From assembly GCF_006385685.1 (NCBI RefSeq), contig NZ_VFRP01000023.1, positions 1-64,000 of the forward strand: DNA of 64,000 nt, in the 5' to 3' direction. Under the pieces are notes generated by a model. It was not told the origin of the DNA. It saw only the letters and a list, made by a program, of their open reading frames with translations, and did not search any database. Shown piece by piece: positions 16,533 to 25,100 of this stretch. The stretch comes from Amaricoccus solimangrovi (GTDB lineage: Bacteria > Pseudomonadota > Alphaproteobacteria > Rhodobacterales > Rhodobacteraceae). The position numbers and the translations under genes were made by a program. The number at the start of each line of letters is the position of its first letter. The first letter of the stretch is position 1.

Positions 16533-17881
16533 GCGAGCCAGGCATCGACGGGCTGCGCCGTTCGCTCGAAGGGGTGTTCGCGGCGCTGCTCGCCACCTGC
16601 GACGGCGAGGGGGTTCCGAACGTCTCGATGATCAGCCAGGTGCATTACGTCGATCCCGGCCGCGTCGCGCTCTCCTACCAGTTCTTCAACAAGACCCGGC
16701 GGAACCTGCTCGCCACCCGCAGGGCCGCGGTGCAGATCACCGATCCCGAGACGCTCGCCCATCACCGGCTCGATCTCGATTACGAGGAGACCCAGACCAG
16801 CGGTCCGATCTTCGAGAGCATGAAGGCCAAGCTCGCCGGGATCGCCTCCTATCACGGCGCCCAGGACATCTTCCGGCTGCTCGGGGCGGACATCTTCCGG
16901 GTGCGCGCGATCGAGGCGGTGCCGGGTCCGGTCCGGCCCCTGCCGCCCGACCGGCGCTCGCTGCTCGCGGCGGCGCGGCGGACCTGCGAGGCGCTCGACG
17001 GGCTCCAGGATCTCGAGGAACTGCTCGACGGCGTGACCGGGGCGCTCGCCCGCGAATTCGGGATCGAACAGTCGATCATCCTGATGGCCGAGGGCGGCGG
17101 CGACCGGCTCTATACCGTCGCGACGCACGGCTATCCGAGCGGCGGGGTCGGGGCCGAGGTGCTGCTCGGCGAGGGCGTGATCGGCGTCGCCGCGCGGGAG
17201 AACACGCCGATCCGGATCGGCCACATGACGCTCGAATACCGCTATGGCGCCGCGGTCAGCGCGACGGCGCGCCGCGCGGGCCTTCTCTGCGAGGAGGCGC
17301 GGACCATCCTCTTTCCGGGCCTCTCCGCGCCCCGGAGCCAGATCGCGCTGCCGATCCGCGAGGGAGGCCGCGTCGCGGGCGTGCTCTTCGCCGAGGCAGA
17401 GACGGTGATGCGCTTCGGCTACGAGGAAGAGGACGCGCTCGCACTCGTCGCCGGGCATCTGGGCGCGCGGATGGCGCTGATCCGGCAGGAGGCCGAGGAG
17501 GCCGAGGCCGCCGCCGCGCCCGCGCCGCCGCCGGGCGAGGGGATGGTGACCATGCGCTACTTCCCGCACGACCAGAGCGTCTTTCTCGACCACGACTACC
17601 TGATCAAGGGCGTCGCCGGCGCGATCCTCTGGCGGCTCGCGCGGGAGCATCTCGCGACGGGGCGGACGGAATTCACGACGCGCGAGCTCCGGCTCGACCC
17701 GGGCCTGCGCCTGCCCGCGCCCGCCGACAACCTCGACGCGCGCCTCGTGCTGCTGCGCAAGCGGCTCGAGGAGCGCCGGGCCTGCCTCCGGATCGAGAAA
17801 TCCGGCCGGGGCCGATTCCAGCTGCTGGCCTCCTCGCGGCTCGCGCTCCAGCAGGCGGGACCGGCGGAGGACGCCGTTTAG
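16529..17881 (+). CDS. PNPOx-GAF protein with C-terminal winged-helix-like domain
   Basis: This is a 450-residue three-part protein. Residues 1-130 form a PNPOx-like barrel (LLATCDGEGVPNVSMISQ, YQFFNKTRRNLLATRRAAVQI). Residues about 150-330 form a GAF domain with a helical entrance (LDGLQDLEELLDGVTGAL) and GEGVIGVAARENTPIRIG. After a Glu/Ala/Pro linker, residues 350-440 hold an FLDHDYLIKGVAGAILWRL unit ending IEKSGRGRFQL, which looks like a winged helix. The layout suggests a cytoplasmic sensor with a flavin or cofactor input and an effector domain. No kinase or cyclase domain is present. It is coupled to the preceding barrel gene. Confidence 0.78.
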   Translation: MSEPGIDGLRRSLEGVFAALLATCDGEGVPNVSMISQVHYVDPGRVALSYQFFNKTRRNLLATRRAAVQITDPETLAHHRLDLDYEETQTSGPIFESMKAKLAGIASYHGAQDIFRLLGADIFRVRAIEAVPGPVRPLPPDRRSLLAAARRTCEALDGLQDLEELLDGVTGALAREFGIEQSIILMAEGGGDRLYTVATHGYPSGGVGAEVLLGEGVIGVAARENTPIRIGHMTLEYRYGAAVSATARRAGLLCEEARTILFPGLSAPRSQIALPIREGGRVAGVLFAEAETVMRFGYEEEDALALVAGHLGARMALIRQEAEEAEAAAAPAPPPGEGMVTMRYFPHDQSVFLDHDYLIKGVAGAILWRLAREHLATGRTEFTTRELRLDPGLRLPAPADNLDARLVLLRKRLEERRACLRIEKSGRGRFQLLASSRLALQQAGPAEDAV

Positions 17882-18076
17882 CAAGCTTTTAGCGTTGGTG
17901 AGCATTCCGCGCCGAAGCACTTAGCAACCGGCGCGGCGCCCGATGGCTTAGAATGGCCTTCGTGGCTCCGGGACATCCTTCTCTCCGCCCGGCTTCCCCA
18001 GCCCGACCTGATCTTCGCGGACCTTCGACGCGTGCCCTGGCGCGCGGCGCGGCCGCCTTTGCGAAAGCGATTGGAC

Positions 18077-19435
18077 ATGAGCATTGAAACCCTGAACTCC
18101 CGCCTGGGCGGCGGCGTCGTCGCCGCGTCCGACGCCGGATACGCGGCCGCCTGCGACGCCCTGGTCTGGAACGGCCGCAAGCCCGCGCGGGAGGCGAGGC
18201 TGATCGCGCGGGCCGCCTCGGCGGGGGATGTCGCGGAAGCGGTCCGCTACGCGGCGCAAAACGGCCTCACCGTCTCGCCGCGCGGGGGCGGGCACCAGTT
18301 CACCGGGATCGCGGCCAGGGCCGACATGGTGATCGACCTCGGCGCGCTCGACGGGCTGAGCCTCGATCTCGCCGCGCGCAAGGCGCGCATCGAGCCCGCG
18401 GTCACCAACATCCGCCTCGCCGCCGCGCTCGAACGGCACGGGCTGGCCTTCCCGGTCGGCCATTGCGCCAGTGTGCCGGTCAGCGGCTACCTGCTCGGCG
18501 GCGGCATCGGCTGGAACGCCGGCGCCTGGGGCATCGCCTGCTTCTCGGTGGAGGCGGTCGAGGTGGTGATGGCCGACGGCCGGCTGATCACCGCGACGGC
18601 GGAGGAGCACGCCGACGTGTTCTGGGCCGCGCGCGGCGCGGGGCCGGAATTCTTCGGCGTCGTCACCGCCTTCCACGTCCGGCTCCGGGAGGCGGCGCGG
18701 GCGCTGACCACGATGGTGCGCGTCTATCCGGCCGCGGCGCTTCCCGAGATCGCCCGCTGGGCCGAGCGGGTGATCGCCGCGGCGCCGCCCGAGGTCGAAT
18801 TCACCTGCAAGCTGGCGCCGGGACCGGGCGGCGCGGTGATCGCCGCGATCGTGAATGTATACGCCACGCGCGACGCCGAGGCGGGGGAGATCCTCGCCGC
18901 GCTGGGCGAAGGGGCGCCCGAGGGGACGCTCGAGGTGATCGGGCCGATGCCGACTCCCCTGCCGATGCTCTACGACTTCACCAGCCCTTCGGTACCCGAA
19001 GGCGCGCGCTACGGCGTCGATACCTTCTGGTCGGAGGCGGATCTCGGCGCCGTGCTGGCCCCGATCGCCGAGAGCATGGCGGCCGCGAGTTCGGAGCGGA
19101 ACTTCGCCGTGGTCTCGCTGCGCTCGAACGCGCTGCCGGTGCCGGGGACGGCGGCCTTCTCCAGGGAGGGACGGATCTTCGCGGCGGTCTACGGCATCTG
19201 GGACGCGGCGGCGGAGGATGTCCGGCATCTCGGCTGGCTTCGCGCGGGCATGGACGTCTGCCGCCCGCTCGCAACCGGGGCCTATGTGGGCGAGGCCGAT
19301 CTCGATCGGCCCGGGGAGCGGCTGCCGAACCATTCGCCCGAGGTGGTGGCGCGGCTCGCGCGGTTGCGGGCGCGGCACGACCCGGACGGGGTGTTTGTGT
19401 CCGGGGTGGGAAGGCGCGGGGCGGCCGCCGCCTGA
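18077..19435 (+). CDS. FAD-binding oxidase, BBE/6-hydroxynicotine oxidase type
   Basis: The 452-residue protein has a PCMH-type FAD domain (about 40-210) and a BBE-like substrate domain ending NHSPEVVARLARLRARHDPDGVF. RGGGHQFTG carries the His that is covalently joined to FAD in this family. VGHCASVPVSG carries a Cys at the place of the second link, so a bicovalent flavin is plausible. Such enzymes oxidise alcohols, sugars or amines with O2. No export signal is seen. The substrate is unknown. The ATG at 18077 follows a 195-base gap after the PNPOx-GAF gene. Confidence 0.87.
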   Translation: MSIETLNSRLGGGVVAASDAGYAAACDALVWNGRKPAREARLIARAASAGDVAEAVRYAAQNGLTVSPRGGGHQFTGIAARADMVIDLGALDGLSLDLAARKARIEPAVTNIRLAAALERHGLAFPVGHCASVPVSGYLLGGGIGWNAGAWGIACFSVEAVEVVMADGRLITATAEEHADVFWAARGAGPEFFGVVTAFHVRLREAARALTTMVRVYPAAALPEIARWAERVIAAAPPEVEFTCKLAPGPGGAVIAAIVNVYATRDAEAGEILAALGEGAPEGTLEVIGPMPTPLPMLYDFTSPSVPEGARYGVDTFWSEADLGAVLAPIAESMAAASSERNFAVVSLRSNALPVPGTAAFSREGRIFAAVYGIWDAAAEDVRHLGWLRAGMDVCRPLATGAYVGEADLDRPGERLPNHSPEVVARLARLRARHDPDGVFVSGVGRRGAAAA

Positions 19436-19440
19436 ACGCG

Positions 19441-19470
19441 CGGGGCCGCTCCGGCTTCGGAACGGCCCCG
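19441..19470. terminator. Hairpin between convergent genes
   Basis: The arms GGGGCCG and CGGCCCC continue into TCCG/CGGA with one C-A mismatch around a GCTT loop. It lies just after the flavin oxidase stop and before the gapR 3' end. No T-tract follows on either strand, so it may act as an mRNA 3' stabiliser or a weak terminator. Confidence 0.4.
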
Positions 19471-19500
19471 GTCGCCTCCGGTCCGGCGGAGCGCCGGAAC

Positions 19501-19770
19501 TCAGTTCATCCCGAGGGCTTCCTTGTAGACTTCGAGGATCGCCTCCTCCTCCGACACGTCGGCGGGATCCTTTTTGCGAAGCGCGATCAGCTTGCGCAGC
19601 ACCTTCGTGTCGTAGCCGCGCGCCTTCGCCTCGGCCATCACTTCCTTCTGGTGCTCGGCGATCGCCTTCTTCTCCTCGTCGAGGCGTTCGTAACGCTCGA
19701 TGAACTGCCGTAACTCGCCCGCCGTGACCTTGTAGGCGGACGGGGCATCATCCTCGATCATCTCGTCCAA
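19501..19770 (-). CDS. gapR: GapR family nucleoid-associated protein (DUF2312)
   Basis: The 89-residue protein is a near-complete match to DUF2312/GapR, a dimer-to-tetramer alphaproteobacterial protein that encircles overtwisted AT-rich DNA ahead of forks and transcription. Visible features are the helical LRQFIERYERLDEEKKAI coiled coil, EVMAEAKARGYDTKVLRKLIALRKKDP and a short C-terminal helix. The length equals the family norm. It is probably monocistronic and is convergent with the flavin oxidase. Confidence 0.92.
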   Translation of the reverse strand: MDEMIEDDAPSAYKVTAGELRQFIERYERLDEEKKAIAEHQKEVMAEAKARGYDTKVLRKLIALRKKDPADVSEEEAILEVYKEALGMN

Positions 19771-19889
19771 TTGATCTTCCCCTTCCAGACGCGGCGCGGA
19801 ACCTATCGCCCGGTCCCCCCGGGAACAAGGCCCTTGCGCCCCGCCGGGCCGGCCCCTAAGCCGGGCGCGTCGCAGCGGAGGGGCCGGTC

Positions 19890-20111
19890 ATGATGATGCT
19901 CGTGGTGATACTCGGCGGGATCATGGTCGCGGCCGGGCTGATCGGGCTCGGCTACTGCGTGCGCGCGGGCTTCCGGATCCGGCGCGAGAAGCCGGCGCCC
20001 GATGTGGCCGAGGCCCGGTTTCGGCTGCTGCTCGTGGTCAATTTCGCCTCGGTCGGCCTCGCCGCGCTCGGGCTCGGGCTTCTCGTCGTCGGGCTGGTGC
20101 TCGGGCGGTAG
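19890..20111 (+). CDS. Small two-helix membrane protein
   Basis: The 73-residue protein has two membrane helices, at about 4-26 and 46-69, joined by a short charged loop (RIRREKPAPDVAEARFR) that is probably cytoplasmic. GGAGGGG lies just before three consecutive in-frame ATGs. I do not recognise a family. Third-position G/C and the clear ribosome site support a real gene. It is convergent with the amidotransferase gene four bases downstream. Confidence 0.65.
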   Translation: MMMLVVILGGIMVAAGLIGLGYCVRAGFRIRREKPAPDVAEARFRLLLVVNFASVGLAALGLGLLVVGLVLGR

Positions 20112-20115
20112 CGGC

Positions 20116-20856
20116 TCAGGCGGCGGCGCGGCCCGCCTCCGCCTCGCGCAGATAGGCGACGATCCAGCGCGCCCAGTCCGCGCTCGCGACCGGACGGTCG
20201 AGCCCCGGCTTGGCCGCCTCGTAATCCGCCATCGGGAAGCCCCGGCCGGCCCGCAGCGCCAGCAGTTCCGACATGAACTCCGGCCCGAACTCGGGATGGG
20301 GCTGCAGCGAGATCGCGTCGGGCGCCTCCGGGTCGCCATAGGCGAGCGCCGCGTATTCGCAGAAGGGCGAGGTGGCGAGCAGGGTGGCGCCGGGCGGCAA
20401 GGTCGTGACCTGGTCCTGATGCACGGCGCGCATTGCGAAATGCGCCGGCGCGTCGGCCATCCAGCCGGGGCGGGCGACGAATGCGTAATCCTGCACCCCG
20501 AGGCCCCAGCCCCGATCCGATTTCGCCGCGCGGCCGCCGAGCGCCTCGGCGAGGATCTGGTGGCCGAAGCAGATGCCGACCACGGGCACGCGGCTCGCCA
20601 CGCAGTCGCGCAGGAAGGCCTTCAGCGGTTCGATCCAGGGCAGGCCGTCGTAGACGCCGTGGCGCGAGCCGGTCACGATCCAGGCGTCGGCCTGGCTCGG
20701 CGCGGCCGGCATCTCGCCCGCGACCACGCGTATCGTCGCGAATTCCAGCGCGGGGTCGACGGCGGAGAGGAGTTCGCGGAACATCGCCGGATAGTCGCCG
20801 TGGCGCGCGCGCAGGTCCTCCGCGACCTCGCCGGTTTCCAGGATGCCGATCCTCAT
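20116..20856 (-). CDS. Class I glutamine amidotransferase-like protein
   Basis: This is a 246-residue single-domain GATase1 protein. The nucleophile Cys lies in VGICFGHQILAEALGG, and the His-Glu pair is in SLQPHPEFGPEF. GYxxR-like loops around WIVTGSRHGVYD match the GMP-synthase-like/YfeJ branch. Stand-alone members hydrolyse gamma-glutamyl amides or glutamine; partner unknown. The start at 20856 has GGAGG upstream, while longer frames upstream lack family similarity. It diverges from the PfpI gene. Confidence 0.9.
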   Translation of the reverse strand: MRIGILETGEVAEDLRARHGDYPAMFRELLSAVDPALEFATIRVVAGEMPAAPSQADAWIVTGSRHGVYDGLPWIEPLKAFLRDCVASRVPVVGICFGHQILAEALGGRAAKSDRGWGLGVQDYAFVARPGWMADAPAHFAMRAVHQDQVTTLPPGATLLATSPFCEYAALAYGDPEAPDAISLQPHPEFGPEFMSELLALRAGRGFPMADYEAAKPGLDRPVASADWARWIVAYLREAEAGRAAA

Positions 20857-21008
20857 CGCACGCGCCTCCGTTCCTCGCCGTTCCGATGTGCCGCTTTCCC
20901 CGCGCGTCGGCAAGGGGCGGTGATCCGCCGGGGCCGACCGGATCGGGAACCGGGGCGGAGCCAGTCCGTTTGCCCGGCATGAAACCGGGACAACACGGAG
21001 AAGAGTAC

Positions 21009-21578
21009 ATGACCGAGATCACCAAGGCTCGCATCGCCATCCTCGCCACCGACGGTTACGAGCGTTCCGAACTGCGCGAACCGCTCGAGAAGCTGCGCGC
21101 GCGGGGGGCGACGGTCGAGGTCGTCTCCCCGAAATCCGACGAGATCCGCAGCTGGGACGGAGGCGACTGGGGCGACAGCGTGCCCGTGGATCGTCCGCTC
21201 GCCCAGGCGCGGGTCGAGGATTACGACGCGCTCGTTCTGCCGGGCGGGCAGATCAATCCCGACAAGCTCCGGCTCGAGGACGCGGCGGTGGCCTTCGTGC
21301 GCGAATTCGCGAAGAGCGGGAAGCCGGTCGGCGCGATCTGCCACGGCCCATGGCTGCTGGTGGAGGCGGACGCGGTGCGCGGCCGCGACGTCACCTCCTA
21401 TCACTCGATCCGGACGGATCTCGTGAACGCGGGCGCCAACTGGCGGGACGCGGAGGTGGTGACCGACGAGGGCATCGTGACCTCGCGCAACCCGAACGAC
21501 CTGCCCGCCTTCATCGCGAAGCTCGTCGAGGAGATCGGCGAGGGCCGGCACGAGCGCGCGCTCGAAGCGGCGCACTGA
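21009..21578 (+). CDS. DJ-1/PfpI family protein (type 1 glutamine amidotransferase fold)
   Basis: The 189-residue protein is of the PfpI/YhbO branch. It contains ILATDGYERSEL with the conserved Glu, VLPGGQINPDKLR, and the nucleophile elbow AICHGPWLLVEA (Cys-His). These proteins have been described as proteases, deglycases or glyoxalases; the activity is debated. GGAG lies upstream of the ATG. A strong hairpin follows the stop. It is divergent from the amidotransferase and convergent with phaB. Confidence 0.9.
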   Translation: MTEITKARIAILATDGYERSELREPLEKLRARGATVEVVSPKSDEIRSWDGGDWGDSVPVDRPLAQARVEDYDALVLPGGQINPDKLRLEDAAVAFVREFAKSGKPVGAICHGPWLLVEADAVRGRDVTSYHSIRTDLVNAGANWRDAEVVTDEGIVTSRNPNDLPAFIAKLVEEIGEGRHERALEAAH

Positions 21579-21602
21579 TCCCTCGCGGGTATCGAAAACG
21601 GG

Positions 21603-21628
21603 AAAGGGCGGCCTTGGGGCCGCCCTTT
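21603..21628. terminator. Bidirectional hairpin terminator between PfpI and phaB
   Basis: AAAGGGCGGCC pairs perfectly with GGCCGCCCTTT around the loop TTGG. The stem has three A-T pairs at its base and a run of T on each side (TTT on plus; TTT then GTTTTC on minus). It lies between two convergent genes and should stop both transcripts. Confidence 0.75.
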
Positions 21629-21658
21629 CGCATGCTTGGGGTAACTTCCGCCGCCGGA

Positions 21659-22381
21659 TCAGACGAAGAACTGGCCGCCGTTCGCGGAGACGGTGGAGCC
21701 ATTGATGAAACCCGCGTCGTCGGAGGCGAGGAAGGCCACGATCCGTGCGATCTCCTCCGGCTCGCCCAGGCGGCCGGCCGGAATCTGGCCGATGATCGAC
21801 TCGCGGACCTTCTCGGGCACGGCCATCACCATCTCGGTCGCGATGTAGCCGGGGCAGACGGCGTTGGCGGTGATCCCGGCGCGCGCGCCCTCCTGAGCCA
21901 GGGACTTGACGATGCCGAGGTCACCCGCCTTGGTCGCGGCGTAGTTGACCTGGGCGAACTGGCCCTTCTGGCCGTTGATCGAGCTGATGACGATGACGCG
22001 GCCGAACTTGCGCTCGCGCATGCCGGGCCAAATCGGATGGACGGTGTTGAAGACACCCGTGAGGTTGGTGTCGACGACCTCCTTCCACTGCTCGGGGGTC
22101 ATCTTGTGGAACGGCGCGTCGCGGGTGATCCCGGCGTTGGCGACGACGATTTCGATCGGGCCGAGGTCGACCTCGACCTGGGCGATGCCGGCCTTGCTCG
22201 AGTCGTAGTCGGCGACGTTCCACTTGTAGGTCTTGATGCCCGTCTCGTCGGTGAAGGCCTTGGCCTTCTCGTCGTTACCGGCGTAGGTGGCGGCGACGGT
22301 ATATCCCGCCGCCTTCAGCGCCTTCGAGATCGCCGCGCCGATTCCGCGCGAGCCGCCCGTGACCAGAGCCACACGTCCCAT
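21659..22381 (-). CDS. phaB: Acetoacetyl-CoA reductase
   Basis: The 240-residue NADPH-dependent SDR reduces acetoacetyl-CoA to (R)-3-hydroxybutyryl-CoA for PHB. The cofactor loop TGGSRGIG is at residues 8-15. The PhaB-specific blocks are ANAGITRD, VISSINGQKGQFAQVNYAATKAG with the catalytic Ser-Tyr-Lys, and NAVCPGYIATEMV. GGAGG precedes the ATG by seven bases. It lies 114 bases downstream of phaA on the same strand, and the gap contains two strong hairpins. Confidence 0.95.
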   Translation of the reverse strand: MGRVALVTGGSRGIGAAISKALKAAGYTVAATYAGNDEKAKAFTDETGIKTYKWNVADYDSSKAGIAQVEVDLGPIEIVVANAGITRDAPFHKMTPEQWKEVVDTNLTGVFNTVHPIWPGMRERKFGRVIVISSINGQKGQFAQVNYAATKAGDLGIVKSLAQEGARAGITANAVCPGYIATEMVMAVPEKVRESIIGQIPAGRLGEPEEIARIVAFLASDDAGFINGSTVSANGGQFFV

Positions 22382-22416
22382 GGTATTTCCTCCGATTGAG
22401 AGTCTTCTTGGCTACC

Positions 22417-22487
22417 ACCGCCGTCCGGGCCGGCCCTGGACGGCGGTCGATAAAGAGGGCGCCGGCCCGCGCGGAGGCGGGGCCGGC
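22417..22487 (-). other. Two hairpins in the phaA-phaB intergenic region
   Basis: The first hairpin (22417-22447) has perfect 10-base arms ACCGCCGTCC/GGACGGCGGT. The second (22461-22487) has GCCGGCCC paired with GGGCCGGC. Both lie between the phaA stop and the phaB ribosome site. Neither has a T-tract, so they look like processing or stabilising elements rather than full terminators. Confidence 0.5.
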
Positions 22488-22495
22488 GCGATCCG

Positions 22496-23671
22496 TCAGG
22501 GCCGCTCGACGCAGACGGCGACGCCCATGCCGCCGCCGATGCAGAGCGTGGCGAGGCCCTTCTTCGCGTCGCGGCGCTTCATCTCGAAGAGGAGCGTGTT
22601 CAGCACGCGCGCGCCCGAGGCGCCGATCGGATGGCCGAGCGCGATCGCGCCGCCGTTCACGTTCACCTTGGACGTGTCCCAGCCCATGTCCTTGTTGACC
22701 GCGCAGGCCTGGGCGGCGAAGGCCTCGTTCGCCTCGATCAGGTCGAGATCCTCGACCTTCCATCCCGCCTTGGCGAGCGCCTTGCGGCTGGCGTAGATCG
22801 GGCCGACACCCATGATCTTCGGGTCGAGGCCGACCGTCGCGTAGGAGACGATCCGGGCCAGCGGCTCGATGCCGCGCTTCTCGGCGTTCTCGGCGGTCAT
22901 CAGCAGCACGGCGGCGGCGCCGTCGTTGATGCCGCTCGCGTTCGCCGCCGTCACGGTGCCGTCCTTCTGGAAGGCCGGGCGCACCTTCTGGATCGACTCG
23001 AGCGTCGCGCCGTGGCGGATGAACTCGTCCTTGTCGATCACCGTGTCGCCCTTCCGGCCCTTGACGGTGTAGGGGATGATCTCGTCGTCGAACCGGCCGG
23101 CCTTCTGCGCCGCCTCGGCCTTGTTCTGGCTCGCGACCGCGAATTCGTCCTGCATGTCGCGGGTGATCTGCCATTCCCTGGCGACGTTCTCGGCGGTGAT
23201 GCCCATGTGGTACTGGTTGAACGCGTCGGTCAGACCGTCGTTGATCATCGTGTCGGTGAACTTCATGTCGCCCATCTTCTGCCCGGCGCGCAGATAGGCG
23301 GCGTGCGGGGCGAGCGTCATGCTCTCCTGACCGCCCGCGACGACGATCTCCGCGTCGCCGAGCAGGATGTGCTGCGCGCCGAGCGCGACCGCGCGCAGGC
23401 CCGAGCCGCAGAGCTGGTTGAGGCCCCAGGCGGCGCTCTCCAGCGGCAGGCCCGCGTTGATATGCGCCTGGCGAGCCGGGTTCTGGCCCTGGCCGGCGGT
23501 CAGCACCTGACCGAGGATCGTCTCCGAGACGTCGGCGGCGTCGACCCCGGCGCGCTCCAGCACGCCCTTGATCGCGGCGGCGCCGAGGTCATGCGCCGGT
23601 ACGGTGGCGAAGCCGCCGTTGAAGTTGCCAACGGCGGTGCGCGCCGCCGAGGCGATTACGATGTTGGTCAT
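22496..23671 (-). CDS. phaA: Acetyl-CoA acetyltransferase (beta-ketothiolase)
   Basis: The 391-residue biosynthetic thiolase condenses two acetyl-CoA to acetoacetyl-CoA. The acyl-enzyme Cys lies in [14 protein letters not shown] near residue 88. The His and second Cys are in [17 protein letters not shown] and LCIGGGMG near the C-terminus. Length and motifs match PhaA. The start at 23671 has AAGGAGG upstream. It is the first gene of phaA-phaB; the promoter region contains a perfect 15-base palindrome. Confidence 0.95.
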   Translation of the reverse strand: MTNIVIASAARTAVGNFNGGFATVPAHDLGAAAIKGVLERAGVDAADVSETILGQVLTAGQGQNPARQAHINAGLPLESAAWGLNQLCGSGLRAVALGAQHILLGDAEIVVAGGQESMTLAPHAAYLRAGQKMGDMKFTDTMINDGLTDAFNQYHMGITAENVAREWQITRDMQDEFAVASQNKAEAAQKAGRFDDEIIPYTVKGRKGDTVIDKDEFIRHGATLESIQKVRPAFQKDGTVTAANASGINDGAAAVLLMTAENAEKRGIEPLARIVSYATVGLDPKIMGVGPIYASRKALAKAGWKVEDLDLIEANEAFAAQACAVNKDMGWDTSKVNVNGGAIALGHPIGASGARVLNTLLFEMKRRDAKKGLATLCIGGGMGVAVCVERP

Positions 23672-23720
23672 GCCTTCCTCCTTCACGGACTGAGCGCCGC
23701 GTGCTCAGGAATCACACGTA

Positions 23721-23735
23721 CGCACGATTCGTGCG
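23721..23735. promoter_or_regulatory. Palindrome upstream of phaA
   Basis: CGCACGA and TCGTGCG flank a single T, making a perfect 15-base palindrome 50-64 bases before the phaA ATG. It could be an operator for PhaR or another regulator, or a 3' hairpin of the PhaC-like gene; the sequence does not match the CTGC-type PhaR site I know of. Confidence 0.35.
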
Positions 23736-23792
23736 CGGCTCCACCCAGACCCTCGTCGCACATGTCGCGCATCGCCTCAACTGTCCCGCGCC

Positions 23793-25100
23793 TCAGGCCG
23801 GGCGCCCGGCGAGGAAGGCGCCGACGGGCCGCCAGACCCGCGCGGGGGCGTGGCTTCCCACGACCATCCCGACATGTCCCGTCGCGGGACGGATGAGGCG
23901 CGCCCGCGGGATCGCCCGCGCCAGCGGATCGGCGAGCGGGGGCGGGGCGATGGTGTCGTTGCGTCCGGCCACGATCAGCGCGGGGGCGCGGATCGCGCCG
24001 GCGTCGACCGGGGCGCCGAGGAACGGCCACTGCCCGGCCGCGACCAGATCGCGGATCTGCCAGTCGACGAGCAGGTCGCGCGCGGCTGGCGCGGTCATCG
24101 GCACGCCGTCGGCGAGCCAGTCCTCGAGCGCGACGAAGTCCATCGCCTCGACGCTCGCCGGATCGAGCCGGGCGAGGCGCTGGAACTTGACCGCCGCCTG
24201 GATCGGATTGACGAAGGCGAAGAGCATCTGGAAGAGCGAGACCGGGACCGCGCCGAAGGCCTGGCCCATCGCCTCCAGCATCGCCTCGAGCCGGGCCGGA
24301 CCCTGGGCGCGCAGGATGGCGCGGAACCCGCCGGAGATGCCCTCGGTCGAGGCGAAGTGCCACGGCGCGCCGATCGTGACCAGCCGCGCGACGAGATCGG
24401 GCCGGCGGGCCGCCACCGCGGCGCTCAGCGTGCCGCCCATGCAGTAGCCGAGCACCGCGACCGGGCCGCCGCCGCCGAGCCGCCGCGCGATCTCGAGCGC
24501 GGGCAGCACGCGTTCGGTCCCGTAGGCCTCGAGGTCGAAGGCTCGCTCCGCCGGTCCGGGCGCGCCCCAGTCGAGCAGGAGCGGCCGCGCCCCGCGCGCG
24601 GCCAGCCAGCGCAGCAGCGACCGCCCGGGACGCAGGTCGAGCACATAGGCGCGGTTGATGAGGCTCGGGATCACCAGGACCGGCGGCCCGGCCGGATCCC
24701 GCGCCTCCGGCGTCGCACCGTAGTCGAGCAGGCGCGCCGCGCCCTCGGCCCAGAGCGCGGGCGGTTCGTCCACCGCGCGGCGATAGGGATGCGCCTGCCA
24801 GATCTCCAGCCCCCGGATCGTCGCCCGGAGCCGCGCCGCGATCTCGACGGCGATCTCGACCTGGTCGAGATCGGGACCGAGCGCCGCCGCCTCGCCCGCG
24901 CAGGATTCGAGCCAGGGGAAGTGGGGCGAGTCCGCCCGGGGCGCGGCGAGCAGCGCCTGGGTATAGGTGGCGAGCGCGGCGCCGAGGTGGAAGATGAGCG
25001 GGCTCGGTTCGCCCACGCGGTGCGGCGCGGGGCGGCCGGGCGCCGGCGCGGCCGGCCAGGCCTCGGCGCGCCCGTCGATCTCCGCGGGCGCCGCCGTCAT
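23793..25100 (-). CDS. Short PhaC-like alpha/beta hydrolase (PHA synthase family)
   Basis: The 435-residue protein belongs to the COG3243/PhaC superfamily. Its nucleophile elbow GYCMGG carries Cys in place of the usual lipase Ser. The remaining triad is Asp in AGRNDTIAP and His in TGHVGMVVG, the last resembling class III synthases. The PhaC N-terminal domain of class I enzymes (about 590 residues) is missing; the first 150 residues are helical and different. It may be a short synthase, a PHA-related hydrolase or an acyltransferase. ATG 25100 overlaps a small upstream ORF by four bases; ATG 25112 is an alternative. Confidence 0.75.
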   Translation of the reverse strand: MTAAPAEIDGRAEAWPAAPAPGRPAPHRVGEPSPLIFHLGAALATYTQALLAAPRADSPHFPWLESCAGEAAALGPDLDQVEIAVEIAARLRATIRGLEIWQAHPYRRAVDEPPALWAEGAARLLDYGATPEARDPAGPPVLVIPSLINRAYVLDLRPGRSLLRWLAARGARPLLLDWGAPGPAERAFDLEAYGTERVLPALEIARRLGGGGPVAVLGYCMGGTLSAAVAARRPDLVARLVTIGAPWHFASTEGISGGFRAILRAQGPARLEAMLEAMGQAFGAVPVSLFQMLFAFVNPIQAAVKFQRLARLDPASVEAMDFVALEDWLADGVPMTAPAARDLLVDWQIRDLVAAGQWPFLGAPVDAGAIRAPALIVAGRNDTIAPPPLADPLARAIPRARLIRPATGHVGMVVGSHAPARVWRPVGAFLAGRPA

